Assembly: GCA_009192285.1 (NCBI GenBank)
Contig: CM018606.1
Span: forward strand, 1,664,081 to 1,728,080
Direction: 5' to 3'
From: Morchella semilibera
Lineage: Eukaryota; Ascomycota; Pezizomycetes; Pezizales; Morchellaceae
DNA: 64,000 nt
How positions within the stretch are numbered: the stretch's first letter is position 1; every line of letters starts with the position of its first letter. Shown here piece by piece: positions 1 to 11,829 of this stretch. The position numbers and the translations under genes were made by a program. The notes beneath the pieces are model-generated. The model was given only the letters and a program-made list of their open reading frames with translations, was not told the origin of the DNA and searched no databases.

Positions 1-3000
1 TGCCTCCTCATAAATTTTCTGAGCCCGGGCCATTTCATCACGAAGGAACTCATAAACTTGTGCCATAGTCCAGGCCATACCATTCGCCTGGTCCTCATTG
101 ATTGTCTTTCCATGCTGTAGCGGGGCAAAGGACATGCGGGGACTCCTCCCGTAATTGGCCTGAAACGGAGACATTTTAATGGTCTCGGAGACATGATTAT
201 TGGTTGCAAACTCCGCCATTGAAAGATACTGAGTCCAATCGTCCTGTTGGTACGAAACATAGGCTCGGAGATATTGTTCCATGATGGCATTGATCCTCTC
301 GGTCTGCCCGTCTGTCTGTGGGTGAAATGCAGTACTATAGCGAGGGGCGATTTCAAGGCGGGCGCATAAAACTTTCCAAAATTCGGCCGTAAACTGTGTG
401 CCACGGTCCGAGACAATAGTTTCTGGGAGTCCATGAAGTTTCCAAACCGAGTCGAGGTACATAGTAGCAACATCCCTGGCATTTGCTTTCTCGGTGCAGG
501 GTATAAAGTGACGCATCTTCGTTAGACGGTCAACCACCACCAGGATCGCGTTGAAACCATTACTTTCTGGGAGTCCTGTGACAAAATCCATTGATACATC
601 GGTCCATGGGCCTTTGGGTACAGCGAGAGGCCGAAGAACACCTTGGAGGGCATTGCGGGAAGCCTTGCTACGGGAGCACACGTTACAATTCAGAACATAT
701 CGATCGACATACTTCCTCATATTTGGCCAGTAATAGTTCCGGCTGAGGAGTTCGAGAGTCTTAGCACGACCTGGGTGTCCAGCGGAGGGCTTATCATGGT
801 GATCTTGCAAGAGGCGAAGCTGAAGGTCCTTAAATTCGGGAACATAAATAGCTTGGCGATACAGAAGGAATCCGTCCTCTGTTTCGGTGCATTCGGCAAG
901 GGAAATCTTCTTGGAGTGTTTTGTGCCATTGCGGAGCATCGTCAGAACTTGATTTGGGAAACTGTCTTCTTGGTAAGCTTGGATCAACAACTCCTTCACG
1001 GTGGGCATTCCTTCAGCGGGTTCATTTGTCAAAGAACCCGCCAACAAACTTAGCTTAATCCTTGATTCCAAATTCTCCTGCTTCAAAACCACTTGCGACT
1101 GATGAGTCAACCGTTCGTCCCCTTCCTTTGGCAAATCCTTTGACCTCCGGGTAAGTGCATCCGGTTTCCCTCCTTGTTTCCCTGGCCTAAACTGAATAAC
1201 GAAATTAAATCGGGATAGGAATTCTGCCCAACGGGTCTGACGCCGATTTAACAACTTCGTGGACATAAAGTATTCCAGATTTCTGTGGTCACTTAATACT
1301 TTAATAGTAAAACGAGATCCTTCCAAATTCGCACGCCATTCCTCGAAACTCCTAACCACTGCCAGCAATTCCTTATCATAGATCTCGTAGTTACATTCCG
1401 CCGGGGAGTGTTTCTTGGAGAAGAACGCTACCGGGTGGAGAAGTCCATCATCACCGTACTGCGACATAATACCGGCGGAAACATAATCTGAAGCATCGGT
1501 TTCCACAATGACTTCTTTTTCAAAATCAAAGTGAGCGAGAATCGGGGCCGAAGTAAATGCATCCTTAAGCTTATGAAATGCCTCCTGCGCCTTCTGGGAC
1601 CATTCGAACTTTACATTCTTCTTGGTCAGAGCGGTAAGCGGGGACACAACTCGGGAGTAGGCATAGATAAACCGTCGGTAGAAATTTGCAAAGCCTAGAA
1701 ATTCCTGGACTTCCCGGAGTTTTGTGGGAGTTTCCCAATCCTTGATCGTTGATACCTTACTCGGGTCCATCTGAATACCTTCAGGAGTGACAATCAACCC
1801 CAAGTACTTAGTCTGTTGTACATAAAATTCGCACTTCTCTGGTTTGAGATGAACCCCATGAATTTGGAACACCTTCAGGATTTCCTGGACATGTTGCTTA
1901 TGTTCTTCCAAAGTCTCGGAGTAAATTAATACATCGTCGAGATAGGCCGTAGCGAAATTGTCGAGATAGGGACGCAGAAGATCATTAATCCAGTGTTGAA
2001 AAGCGGCAGGAGCATTGGTAAGTCCGAAAGGCATCACATTGTACTCGAAATGACCATATCGAGTCCTAAACGCCGTTTTCCACTCGTCGCCCTCCTGTAT
2101 CCTAATCTGGTGATATCCCCAGCGAAGGTCCAACTTAGTATAGTACTTCGCCTTGGAGAGACGGGACAGGGTTTCCGGAATCAATGGCAGAGGATGGCGG
2201 TTTTTAACCGTGATTTCGTTAAGCTTCCTATAATCCACACACAGTCGAAGAGAGCCGTCCGATTTCTTCACAAACAGGACAGGAGCGCCGGCGGGAGATT
2301 CGGAATAACGGATAAACCCTTTCGACAGGTTCTCCGTAATATAGTCCCTAAGGGCCTGCAGCTCCAAACGGGACATTCCATATAACGGGCCAAACGGGGG
2401 AACCTTTCCATCTTGTAAGACTATTTTCAAGTCGTGGGGACGGTGTGGTGGCAGAGCGGCGGCATCGGATTCCTTAAACAGTGATATAAACTCTCGAAGT
2501 TCCTGGGGGACGTGGGCGAGAGGGTCTATTATCTGCTTCCCCGTTAAGGCTTCATCTATTGCACGAATTGAGGCACAGAAGAGTTTATTCTGTCGGCGCC
2601 GAGCAAGACCTACAAAGGGGACGGCCCCAATGGCCGCAATCTGAATAGCCGGAGCCTCGGGGAACGAAATCGAAATACCTTTTACGGTAATCGGAGCGTG
2701 GGACCGAGAACAATTCCGAATACAGAAATCAGAATCAAAGATGATCTTATTCGTCTTTGGTCTGATAGCTAGGTCGTGGTGTCTCATCCAAGGGATACCC
2801 ATTACTATTGGGTAATGTCCTAGCTTGGTAACGAAGAACGGGGCAGTTTCCTGATGACCGTTGATATCCAGCGACAGTTTCACCATATGCGTAATCTTCC
2901 CTGACTCTACCAGCCTGCCGTCGATTACTTCGAGCAAGCGTGACTTCTTCAAGGGAACCGGAGACAGACCATGTTGCAAAACAAAACCTTGGTCAACGAA

Positions 3001-3176
3001 CGCATAGCCTGACGCGCCTGTATCTATTAGGGCGTGAGTGGCGACGGGGACGGAGGCATTTTGGGTAACGGAGCAAGAGACAACGAGGGATTCCTCAGAC
3101 ATCCTGTCTTCGGAAACAGCGGCGGTAGAAAGAACAAAAATAGGTGGCGGGACTAGCCCCTTTGGTGTGCCAATGT
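1..3176 (-). pseudogene. pol region of Ty3/gypsy copy A, decayed
   Basis: The minus strand carries recognisable pol segments in family order: an aspartic protease block (DTGASGYAF), reverse transcriptase (YLDD-type catalytic box), RNase H and integrase sequence near position 1-700. Nearly every block can be matched to the intact pol of copy D. The region is broken in several places and should be treated as a fossil. The overlapping plus-strand reading frames here are antisense shadows. Confidence 0.85.
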
Positions 3177-4154
3177 CTACCAAAGGGGCTGACCTTTTAA
3201 CTCTGGCTTGGGGATCGCCTGTTCAACTGGTGCTTTACGCCAATTGTCGGAGGTGCGGGATTCCTTAGTGCGGGGAGCGAGATAGCGGGACTTCGGGATT
3301 GGGACGGAGGGGCGAACTTGGTTCCGGACGGCAGAGACAAGACGGCGGCGAAGATTAGCAATAGTATCATCGGCGTCAGCGAGGGATTCCTGGTGTAGAG
3401 CCAGGCGGTAACGAAACTCCTCCTTCTCATGCTTGAGGGAGGCCGCTTCTTCTTGGAGGTCCTCAATGGCCTCAACGGATTCTTCTTGGGCTTCGCACAT
3501 GCGTTGCCAGAGATCAGCAGCCTTCCCTCTGGCCGCCTCGAGTTCTACTTCGAGGTTCTCAATGACCTCGTCGTGGGCCGTGCAGACGGCTGGTTCTTCG
3601 GTAACGGGGGCGGCGACATCGGTGGGGGCGGTCAGGGCAGCGAGGGCTTCTGCGATGAGGGTGTGGGCCTGAGTAAGCTCATACCCGAAGTCCTCCTCAA
3701 CGGGGCCAAAGGTTTCCAAGAACTCAGCGAGTCTCTCGGTCAGAGTATAAGGGACCGAAGAGGCAGGGGTCTCCAGGGGACGGCCGATGGTGTGTTGGGC
3801 AAGGACGGGGTTTCTGAGGCCACGAATGATAGCCTCAGCATCGTGGGCGGGGCAGGAGTCATCGATGATGGGAGCTCCGATATGGAGCTTCCCCGGAGTG
3901 GGTTGCGTAAAGGTGGCCTTAGCCCAGTGGGCATCGGCGCGCTTAAGACCATGGGAGAGGGCATACTGACGGAGGACGTGGACGTGGGGGTCCGAGCCGA
4001 GGCGATTGCCAAGGTCGAACCAGTGGGAGCGGGGAACGAGAGCAAGGTGACAATACCCCTTCCGTTCTGGGAAGAAGCATTCGAGGGGGCCGGGAGAAAA
4101 GAAGACAGGATTGGGGCAGTCCCCCATAGGGACATCCCAACTAAGGTCGGTCAT
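3177..4154 (-). CDS. gag-like ORF of Ty3/gypsy copy A (about 325 aa)
   Basis: The frame opens at an ATG reading MTDLSWDVPMGDCP, the same start as in copies C and D, and closes just before the pol frame. The N-terminal 100 residues carry conserved Cys/His positions but no CCHC zinc knuckle. Residues about 210-310 form a Glu/Ala/Leu-rich heptad region that should be a coiled coil (VIENLEVELEAARGKAADLW). The C-terminus is basic and Pro/Arg rich and ends KGQPLW. By position it is gag; by sequence alone I would not have recognised it. The stop lies in an 11-bp hairpin shared with the other copies. Confidence 0.75.
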   Translation of the reverse strand: MTDLSWDVPMGDCPNPVFFSPGPLECFFPERKGYCHLALVPRSHWFDLGNRLGSDPHVHVLRQYALSHGLKRADAHWAKATFTQPTPGKLHIGAPIIDDSCPAHDAEAIIRGLRNPVLAQHTIGRPLETPASSVPYTLTERLAEFLETFGPVEEDFGYELTQAHTLIAEALAALTAPTDVAAPVTEEPAVCTAHDEVIENLEVELEAARGKAADLWQRMCEAQEESVEAIEDLQEEAASLKHEKEEFRYRLALHQESLADADDTIANLRRRLVSAVRNQVRPSVPIPKSRYLAPRTKESRTSDNWRKAPVEQAIPKPELKGQPLW

Positions 4155-4216
4155 CACGACCGAGGCAAGACGAGACGGGGGCGTTGTGTAGGTCGGCGAA
4201 GGGGACGTGTTCTTAG

Positions 4217-4794
4217 TGTTACGGAGCAACACGGAGACGACCGACAAGAGGGCCGAGGTACACAACCGAGGCAGAAACGGGCACGAGGGCGAGAAACGAG
4301 GACGAGAGAACCTAACCAAGAAGCAGAGTTGTGGGGCAGAGGACCCAGATGGCCTCTCTGACGAAGACGTGGAGACGAAGGTACCAGTAGACGACACGGA
4401 CTACTGTCATGGGCTATGGAAGAGACGACGCGAGGCGAAGACGAGGACGAAGCGAAGCGAGGACGAGGCGAGATACTATGGAAGACCCTTCAGGTCTTGG
4501 CACGACTATGGTTATGACGTATTATATTCAAAACTAAAGACACGAGACGAGAAGAAACTAAACCGTAGGGTTGACAACAGGAAGAACACGTAAGGAAAGA
4601 AAAGAGAAAGAAAAGAACAAAGGGAAGATCCGTAGCAACATATATATACCCCTCCTAATCCCTGTACAATCATGACTCATCACACCGTGTAACGGAAACC
4701 CATAGAAACTCCAAAAACCAAAAAGAAACCTTACACCCGAAGACCTATACTCTGATATCCTCCTCCTCCGCGAAGCCCCTGGTACGCCGTGATA
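4217..4794 (-). repeat. LTR of Ty3/gypsy copy A (family 1, 578 bp)
   Basis: Ends TGTTACGG / CCGTGATA as read on the plus strand. It contains a TATATATA box (about 4640-4648), a TGACTCA site at 4673-4679 upstream of it in transcriptional sense, a variable GACGAG-type hexamer array, and a short AAGACC / GGTCTT hairpin. The matching LTR lies outside the window. Confidence 0.9.
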
Positions 4795-4937
4795 GTAGTA
4801 AAATCACGTTCTTTTTCTTAATTAATATAATAAATAGCCGGTCTATATGTTAGCATCAATACAATTAGTAAAACCTTAAAAGCCTATTGGATCCACAGAC
4901 GCAAACCTATAAAAAAGCTATTAATGAGCGATAAGCA

Positions 4938-5219
4938 TAAAGCAGCATGACTTGCTTTCTGTCTTCAACACCGCCAGCAAAAGTGGGAAGACATAATCTT
5001 CACCGAGGAATGTTATTTCGAAACTAGTAATCTACAGTAGAGGAGAGCTAGAAGTGTATTACGTCGAGCTGAAGAAGCATTTCTACCATATAATCTGGAC
5101 TGTCAGATTCATGGGAGAGCTACAGTCATGTTTTGATGTGCAATTTTATATGGATACTCAGGATCTCAGCTACCTTACCATGTTTACAAAACCCCAATGA
5201 AACAGCAGTTGAATGGTGA
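4938..5219 (+). pseudogene. Tc1/mariner-type transposase relic
   Basis: Translating the plus strand from about 4938 gives RLAF-like sequence, then QHRQQKWEDIIFTEECYFE and later TVMF.CAILYGYSG. This is the usual order in Tc1/mariner DDE transposases: the (S/T)DEC box with the second catalytic acid, then the VMVWGAI.YGYKG block. The frame carries stops at codons in LAF, after SNLQ and in the VMF block, and the DEC box reads EEC, so the gene is dead. AT-rich sequence (4800-4935) lies upstream. A solo LTR (5220-5716) interrupts it. The continuation at 5717-5788 includes FNPIE, reminiscent of the LNPIE motif. Only this internal third of a transposase is present. Confidence 0.6.
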
Positions 5220-5716
5220 TATCACGGAGCGAAGCGAGGACAAGGACGAGAGGTGCCAAGGTATACAAGCGAGGCGAGGCGAGGCGAGGCGGATGCGTAT
5301 AAGACTAAGCAAGGTAAAGGGCGAAGGGTACAGGGCAAGGGACGGAGCGAAACGGGACGGGGTACGAGACGAGAACTATAGGTTTCCTCCTACCTTCTAG
5401 AGAGTAGGAGTGGAAGGACTGAAGAGTAACTAGAGATCCTAAAGCTTTGTATTGGCTAAAGAACAGGAAGGTTGTGTAAAGAAGCAAGAAAGAAAAGAAA
5501 AACCCTACAAGCGAGGGAAAGAGCTTCCTATATGTAGCCTCAGAATCCTTTCACTGACTCATACCATAGAAACCCATAGAACCCCAAGGAAATCCCTCTA
5601 TTAGAAATACATGCGCAACATAGAATCCCTGCAACAAAAACTCATAGAACATTATAGAAAACCCCTAACTAATCCTTCTTCCCGCAATGTCACTAAGTAC
5701 GCTCCACGCCATGATA
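5220..5716 (-). repeat. solo LTR, diverged relative of family 1 (497 bp)
   Basis: Ends TATCACGGAG / CCATGATA resemble family 1 LTR ends. The flanks are GGTGA (5215-5219) and GATGA (5717-5721), a 5-bp target duplication with one mismatch. It contains a GAGGC array, a TGACTCA site (5555-5561) and a TATATG box (about 5529-5534). No coding sequence. It lies inside a Tc1/mariner relic. Confidence 0.7.
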
Positions 5717-5788
5717 GATGAGCTGCTTCAATTGCCCTCCAAACAGAATATAAAGCTGAGCTTTTTAATCCTATAGAACCTGGCTTGC

Positions 5789-6423
5789 TGTGACGGAGTG
5801 ACCCAACGCAAAGAAGAAGATGACAATGATGACGCAGAGGGACTCGAGGAGCACAGTGTACTCGACGAGGGGGCCGATGAAGACAGGGACAACGCCAGGC
5901 AGGCACAAGCACAGGCACCGGCGAAGACAAAGGCAAGAGCAAGGGCACAAGAGCGCAGAGCAGGGAGAGTGAGGACCGAAGGGACCTCAACGAGAACGAT
6001 GAGGGATACTATGGGTTTCCTCTTGTCAGAGGATCGAGTCTTTGGTACGAGAGGCTATGGCTTTTAGAAATAGGAGTAGATTCCTATGTACCGAGATAAC
6101 AGGAAGACGAGACAGAGAGAAAAGAAAGAAAGAACTAAGGAAAACATCTATCTCGACTATTTAACACACCTCCTCCACTAGTCCAATATGACTCACACCT
6201 CCGCTCATAGAACCTCATAGAAACCTGTTACTACCACACCCCGTAATCCTCCCCACCATCTCCGCTATTCCACATTACCAATCCATCACGCCATCGAACC
6301 TCCCAGAATCTAATGACGACAGCCTCCACCTCGCACTCCCCGCTCTCGCTTAACATTTCCCTAACAACCACAACCGTACATCGCCTACCGAACTGTCGGG
6401 ACAAGTGCCAAGACGCCGGGACA
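5789..6423 (-). repeat. LTR of family 2 (635 bp), 3' LTR of Ty3/gypsy copy B
   Basis: Reads TGTGACGGAG ... CGCCGGGACA on the plus strand (TGTCCCGGCG ... CCGTCACA in element sense). It directly abuts the polypurine stretch and the end of a chromodomain-bearing pol frame (6424 onward), which ties family 2 LTRs to element B. It contains TGACTCA at 6189-6195, a TTAAATA-type TATA box and a GGCAAA-type hexamer array. At least a dozen other copies lie at 41236-60022. Confidence 0.85.
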
Positions 6424-7445
6424 GATCAGGTCCCCTCCAAGGGCCTAGCTCCTGATAGGCGAAGGTTTCGAAGGATATTGGTCGTGGAATGCTTTCCTAA
6501 TATCAGGACTATGCTCCAAATCACCCGAAGGTTGCCAGGATGGTTCTTCATATCCCACATATCTAACCAAGTACTCCACCCTTCGCCCTCTCTTCCGCGA
6601 ATCCAATATCTCCGCTACTTCCCATTCAGTCTCTCCTTCAACTTCCACCGGTGGGGGTGGTTCAACAATTTGTCCGGGAACAGGATCTCCAACCGTCGGC
6701 GATAATAATGAAACATGGAATACCGGATGTATTTTCATAGAGGCAGGTAATTCCAACTCATAGGCATAAGGGCTCACAATTCGTTTGACCGGGTAGGGAC
6801 CAATTTGTTTCCAGTCAAGTTTCTTCGAGGGTCGTTTTGTTTCAATATTTCGAGTCGAGAGCCAGACAAAATCACCAACCGCATATCGAGGTGCCGGAGT
6901 CCGGTGTAAGTTGGCCATCTCCTCCTGTATCTTCTGCGCCCTGAACATTTCACTTTTCAGGAAATCAAACACCTGGGCCATCTCCCGTGCCAACCCATTA
7001 GCCTGGTCCTCATTCACCGTCTGTCCATGCCGTAAAGGTCCGAATGTCATCCTCGGGTGTCTCCCATAGTTAGCCTGAAAGGGGGACATATTAGTAGTTT
7101 CGGAAATGTGATTATTGGTAGCAAATTCAGCCAGAGGTAAAAAATCCACCCAGTTATCCTGTTGATATGATACATAACTTCGGAGGTACTGTTCCATAAT
7201 CGCATTGGTCCTTTCTGTTTGTCCATCGGTCTGAGGATGAAATGCTGTGGAATAACGGGGGGCAACTTCCAGCCGTTCACAGAGAACTTTCCAAAATTCA
7301 GCAGTAAACTGTGTCCCTCGATCGGAAACAATAGTCTCTGGTAGCCCATGTAACTTCCATACCTGTTCTAGGTATAGACGAGACAGATCCCTGGCGTTAA
7401 CATTCTCCGTCGTAGGAATCAAATGCTTCATCTTTGTCAACCGAT
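6424..7445 (-). mobile_element. Ty3/gypsy copy B, 3' part: integrase end and chromodomain (fossil)
   Basis: Minus-strand sequence encodes the second half of an integrase core ([14 protein letters not shown]), the GPY/F-like region (KLDWKQIGPYPVKRIV) and a C-terminal chromodomain with aromatic positions (EWEVAEILDSR, EPSWQP). It stops at 7445 where copy C begins. The other side of the same element resumes at 13446. Family 2, clearly diverged in sequence from family 1. Confidence 0.85.
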
Positions 7446-8016
7446 TGTTACGGAGCAACACGGAGACAACGAACAAGAGAGCCGAGGTACACAACCGAGG
7501 CAGAAGCGAGAACGAGGACGAGGGACGAGGACGAGGGAACTTAACCGAGAAGCAAGGTGGTTGGGCAGAGGGTCCAGATGGCCTCTCTGACAAAGACGTG
7601 GAGACGAAGATACCAGTAGACAACACGGACTACGGTCATGGGCTATGGACGGGGCGAAGCGAGACGAGGCGAAGCGAGACGAGGCGAGGCGAGATACTAT
7701 AGAAGACCCAAGGGGGTCTTGGCAGAGACTATGGTTATAACGTAATATATTCAGAACTAAAGACACAAGACGAAGCGAAACTAAACCGTAGGGTTGATAA
7801 CAGGAAGAACACGTAAGGAAAGAAAGAGAAAGAAAAGAACAAAGGGAAGATTCGTAACAACATATATATACCCCTCCTAATCCCTGTACAGTCATGACTC
7901 ATCATATCGTGTAACGGAAACCCATAGAAACTCCAAGAACCCAAAAGAAATCTTACACCCGAAAACCCATTCTCTAATATCCTCCTCCTCCGTAAAGTCC
8001 GTGGTACGCCGTGATA
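7446..8016 (-). repeat. 3' LTR of copy C (571 bp)
   Basis: TGTTACGG ... CCGTGATA on the plus strand. TATATATA about 7862-7870; TGACTCA at 7895-7901. The stem AAGACCC / GGGTCTT lies near 7710-7730. Differs from the 5' LTR at one position in the stretch following that stem. Confidence 0.95.
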
Positions 8017-11000
8017 GATTAGGCCCTCCTTCAGGCCTAACTCCTGGTAGGCTTAGGTTTGCGTGGATAACTATCATGGAAATCTCTAACCAAATCGGGG
8101 GCATGCTCCAAATCCTCGGGGGGTTGCCAGGATGGTTCGTCATAACCAAGATACCGATCCAAATACTCCAACTTCCCATAACGCCGACGAGAGTCTAAAA
8201 CTTGTTCCACTTCCCACTCCTGTTCGCCTTCGATTTCTATAGCTGGGGGCGGAGACTGTAGTTGACCCGGAACAGGATTGCATGGTGCGAGAGACAAAAG
8301 AGACACATGAAATACCGGATGAATCTTCATAGACGCCGGGAGATCGAGTTCATAAGCATAGGGACTACATCAGCAAGACTTCATTTGTCTCCTGATGTCT
8401 CCTGAGGCTCAGGAGACTCAAAAAATATCTGGCGGTCTCAGGAGACTCTCAGGAGATCCGGGAGACTGTTGGGAGACTCTAGTCACAAGTTGAGTTTGCT
8501 GATGTAACCATTCGCTTAATCACATAGGGACCGATGCGCTTCCAATCGAGTTTCTTCGAGGGTCGCTTGGTCTCAATATTCCGAGTCGAAAGAAAAACTT
8601 CATCTCCAATAGCATACCTGGGGGCGGGAATTCTATTCCGATTTGCTGCCTCCTCATAAATTTTCTGAGCCCGGGCCATCTCATCACGAAGGAACTCATA
8701 AACCTGTGCCATAGCCCTGGCCATACCATTCGCCTGGTCCTCATTGGTTGTCTTTCCATGCTGTAGCGGGGCGAAGGACATGCGGGGACTCCTCCCATAA
8801 TTGGCCTGAAACGGGGACATTTTGGTGGTCTCGGAGACATGATTGTTGGTTGCAAACTCCGCCATTGAAAGGTACTGGGTCCAATCGTCCTGTTGATACG
8901 AAACGTAGGCTCGGAGATATTGTTCCATAACGGCATTAATCCTCTCGGTCTGCCCGTCTGTCTGTGGATGAAATGCAGTACTATAGCGGGGGGCGATTTC
9001 AAGGCGGGAGCATAAAACTTTCCAGAATTCGGCCGTAAATTGTGTGCCACGGTCCGAGACAATAGTTTCTGGGAGTCCATGAAGTTTCCAAACCGAGTCG
9101 AGGTACATGGTGGCAACATCCTTGGCATTTGCTTCCTCGGTGCAGGGTATAAAGTGACGCATCTTCGTTAGGCGGTCAACCACCACCAGGATCGCATTGA
9201 AACCATTACTTTCCGGGAGTCCTGTGACAAAATCCATTGATACATCGGTCCATGGGCCTTTGGGTACAGCGAGAGGTCGAAGAACACCTTGGAGAGCATT
9301 ACGGGAAGCCTTGCTACGGGAGCACACGTTACAATTCAGGACGTATCGATCAACATACTTCCTCATATTTGGCCAGTAATAGTTCCGGCTGAGGAGTTCA
9401 AGAGTCTTGGCACGACCTGGGTGTCCAGCGGAGGGCTTATCATGGTGATCTTGCAAGAGGCGAAGCTGAAGGTCCTTAAATTCGGGAACATAAATAGCCT
9501 GGCGATACAGAAGGAATCCGTCCTCTGTTTCGGTGCATTCGGCAAGGGAGATCTTCTTGGAATATTTTGTGCCATTGCAAAGCATCGTCAGAACTTGATT
9601 TAGGAAACTATCTTCTTGGTAAGCTTGGATCAACAACTCCTTCACGGTGGACATTCTTTCAGCGGGTTCATTTGTCAAAGAACCCGCCAACAAACTTAGC
9701 TTAATCCTTGATTCCAAATTCTCCTGCTTCAAAACCACTTGCGACTGGTGAATCAACCGTTCGTCCCCTTCCTTTGGCAAATCCTTTGACCTCCGGGTAA
9801 GTGCATCCGGTTTCCCTCCTTGTTTCCCTGGCCTAAACTGGATAACAAAATTAAATCGGGACAGGAATTCTGCCCAACGGGTCTGACGCCGATTTAACAA
9901 CTTCGTGGACATAAAGTATTCCAGATTTCTGTGGTGGCTTAGCACCTTAATAGGGAAGCGGGACCCTTCAAGGTTCGCACGCCATTCCTCAAAACTTCTA
10001 ACAACTGCCAACAGCTCCTTATCATAGATCTCGTAATTACATTCCGCCGGGGAGTGCTTCTTGGAGAAAAATGCAACCGGATGAAGAAGTCCATCATCAC
10101 CGTACTGCGACATAATACCGGCGGAGACGTAATCTGAAGCATCAGTTTCCACGATAACTTCTTTTTCAAAGTCAAAGTGGGCGAGAATCGTGGCCGAGGT
10201 AAATGCCTCCTTAAGTTGCTGGAACGCCTCTTGTGCCTTCTGGGACCATTCAAACTTTACGTTTTTCTTGGTCAGGGCAGTAAGGGGTGAAACCACGCGG
10301 GAGTACGCATAAATAAATCGTCGATAAAAATTAGCAAAGCCTAGGAATTCTTGAACCTCCCGGAGTCTAGTGGGTGTCTCCCAATCTCTAACCGTCGAAA
10401 CCTTGCTGGGGTCCATCTGAATACCCTCCGGGGTCACGATCAATCCAAGATACTTGGTCTGCTGGACGTAGAACTCGCACTTCTCTGGCTTAAGGTGAAC
10501 ATCATGGAATTGGAACACCTTCAGAATTTTCCGAACATGTTGCTTATGTTCCTCGAGGGTCTCGGAGTAAATTAATACATCGTCGAGATAGGCCGTGGCA
10601 AAATTGTCCAAATAGGGACGCAGGAGGTCATTGATCCAATGTTGGAACGCAGCGGGGGCATTGGTCAGCCCAAAAGGCATCACGTTATACTCAAAGTGGC
10701 CATAGCGCGTCCTAAAAGCGGTCTTCCATTCGTCTCCTTCTTGGATCCGGATCTGATGATATCCCCAGCGAAGGTCCAACTTAGTATAGTACTTCGCCTT
10801 GGAGAGTCGGGAGAGAGTTTCTGGGATTAGCGGCAGAGGATGGCGATTTTTAACCGTGATCTCGTTAAGTTTCCTATAGTCCACGCAGAGTCGAAGAGAG
10901 CCATCAGATTTCTTCACGAACAAAACAGGAGCACCGGCGGGCGATTCGGAATAACGGATAAACCCTTTCGACAGGTTCTCCGTAATGTAATCCCTAAGGG

Positions 11001-11829
11001 CTTGCAGTTCCAAACGAGACATTCCATATAGCGGACCAAACGGCGGTGCCTTCCCATCCTGCAAGACTATTCTCAAGTCATGAGGGCGATGCGGGGGCAG
11101 AGCGGCGGCGTCGGATTCCTGAAACAGTGCTATAAATTCTCGGAGTTCCTGGGGGACGTGGGCGAGAGGATCCTGGGCGGTCTTTCCAGCAAGGGCTTCG
11201 TCAATCGCACGGATTGAGGCGCAGAAGAGTCTATTCTGTCGGCGTCGCGCAAGGCCTACGAAGGGTACCGCCCCAATTGCTGCAATCTGAATAGCTGGGG
11301 CATCGGGGAACGAAATCGAAATACCTTTTACGGTAATCGGGGCATGAGACCGAGAACAGCTCTGGATACAAAAATCAGAATCGAAGATGATCTTATTCGT
11401 CTTCGGTCTGATAGCTAGGTCATGGCGCCTCATCCAAGGGATACCCAGTACCAATGGGTGGTGTCCTAACTTTGTAACGAAAAACGGAGCCATTTCCTTG
11501 TGTCCATCGATATCCAGGGAGAGTTTAACCATATGCGTAATTTTTCCTGATTCCACCAGCCTGCCGTCGATTACCTCGAGCAAGCGTGATGTCTTCAGGG
11601 GAACCGGGACAAGACCATGCTGCAAAACAAACCCTTGATCCACAAAAGCATAGCCCGAGGCGCCTGTATCTATCAGGGCATGGGTAGCAATGGGGGCGGC
11701 GGCGTCTTGAGCAACAGAGCAGGAAACAACAAGAGACTCCTCAGACATCCTGTCTTCGGAAACGGCGGCGGCGGAGAGAACAAAAGTAAGTGGCGGGACT
11801 AGCCCCTTTGGTGTGCCAATTTCTACCAA
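8017..11829 (-). pseudogene. pol of copy C: protease, RT, RNase H, integrase, chromodomain
   Basis: The long frame (upstream of the inserted element at 8368-8504) encodes in order: aspartic protease (DTGASGYAF), reverse transcriptase with the YLDDVLIY catalytic box, RNase H ([11 protein letters not shown]), the integrase zinc-binding region ([17 protein letters not shown]), the integrase core ([22 protein letters not shown]) and the KLDWKRIGPY module. The chromodomain (EWEVEQVLDSR, EPSWQPPEDLEHAP) lies beyond the insertion, at 8030-8270. Family members make Gag and Pol from one RNA. Here pol opens in a different frame just at the gag stop, with a hairpin at the join. Broken once, by the insertion. 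Confidence 0.9.
8368..8504 (+). mobile_element. 137-bp palindromic MITE (CATCAGCAA family), in pol of copy C
   Basis: Ends CATCAGCAA / TTGCTGATG, flanked by TA at 8366-8367 and 8505-8506. Comparison with the uninterrupted pol of copy D shows one TA at the empty site, so the 2-bp duplication is real. The interior has repeated GTCTCCTGA / TCAGGAGAC motifs. No coding capacity. The plus sign marks the orientation that begins CATCAGCAAGACTTC. Confidence 0.9.

Larger units (their letters stand above)
1..4794 (-). mobile_element. Ty3/gypsy LTR retrotransposon, family 1, copy A (cut by window edge)
   Basis: Reading on the minus strand: a 578-bp LTR (4217-4794), a gag ORF, then pol sequence with protease, reverse transcriptase, RNase H and integrase homology, running off the window start before the second LTR. 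The sequence is closely similar to copies C and D in this window. The far end and its target duplication are not visible. As a fossil it is broken: gag is open but pol is interrupted in several places. It is clearly older or more decayed than C and D. The chromodomain tail seen in C and D would lie outside the window. Confidence 0.9.

Noticed and set aside
3429-4361. 310-codon plus-strand frame opposite gag (and similar frames at 12231-12653 and 42084-42842 minus)
   Set aside because: Antisense shadow of gag. Its Gly/Glu richness follows from the Pro/Ala/Leu codons on the true strand, and it recurs only because gag recurs.
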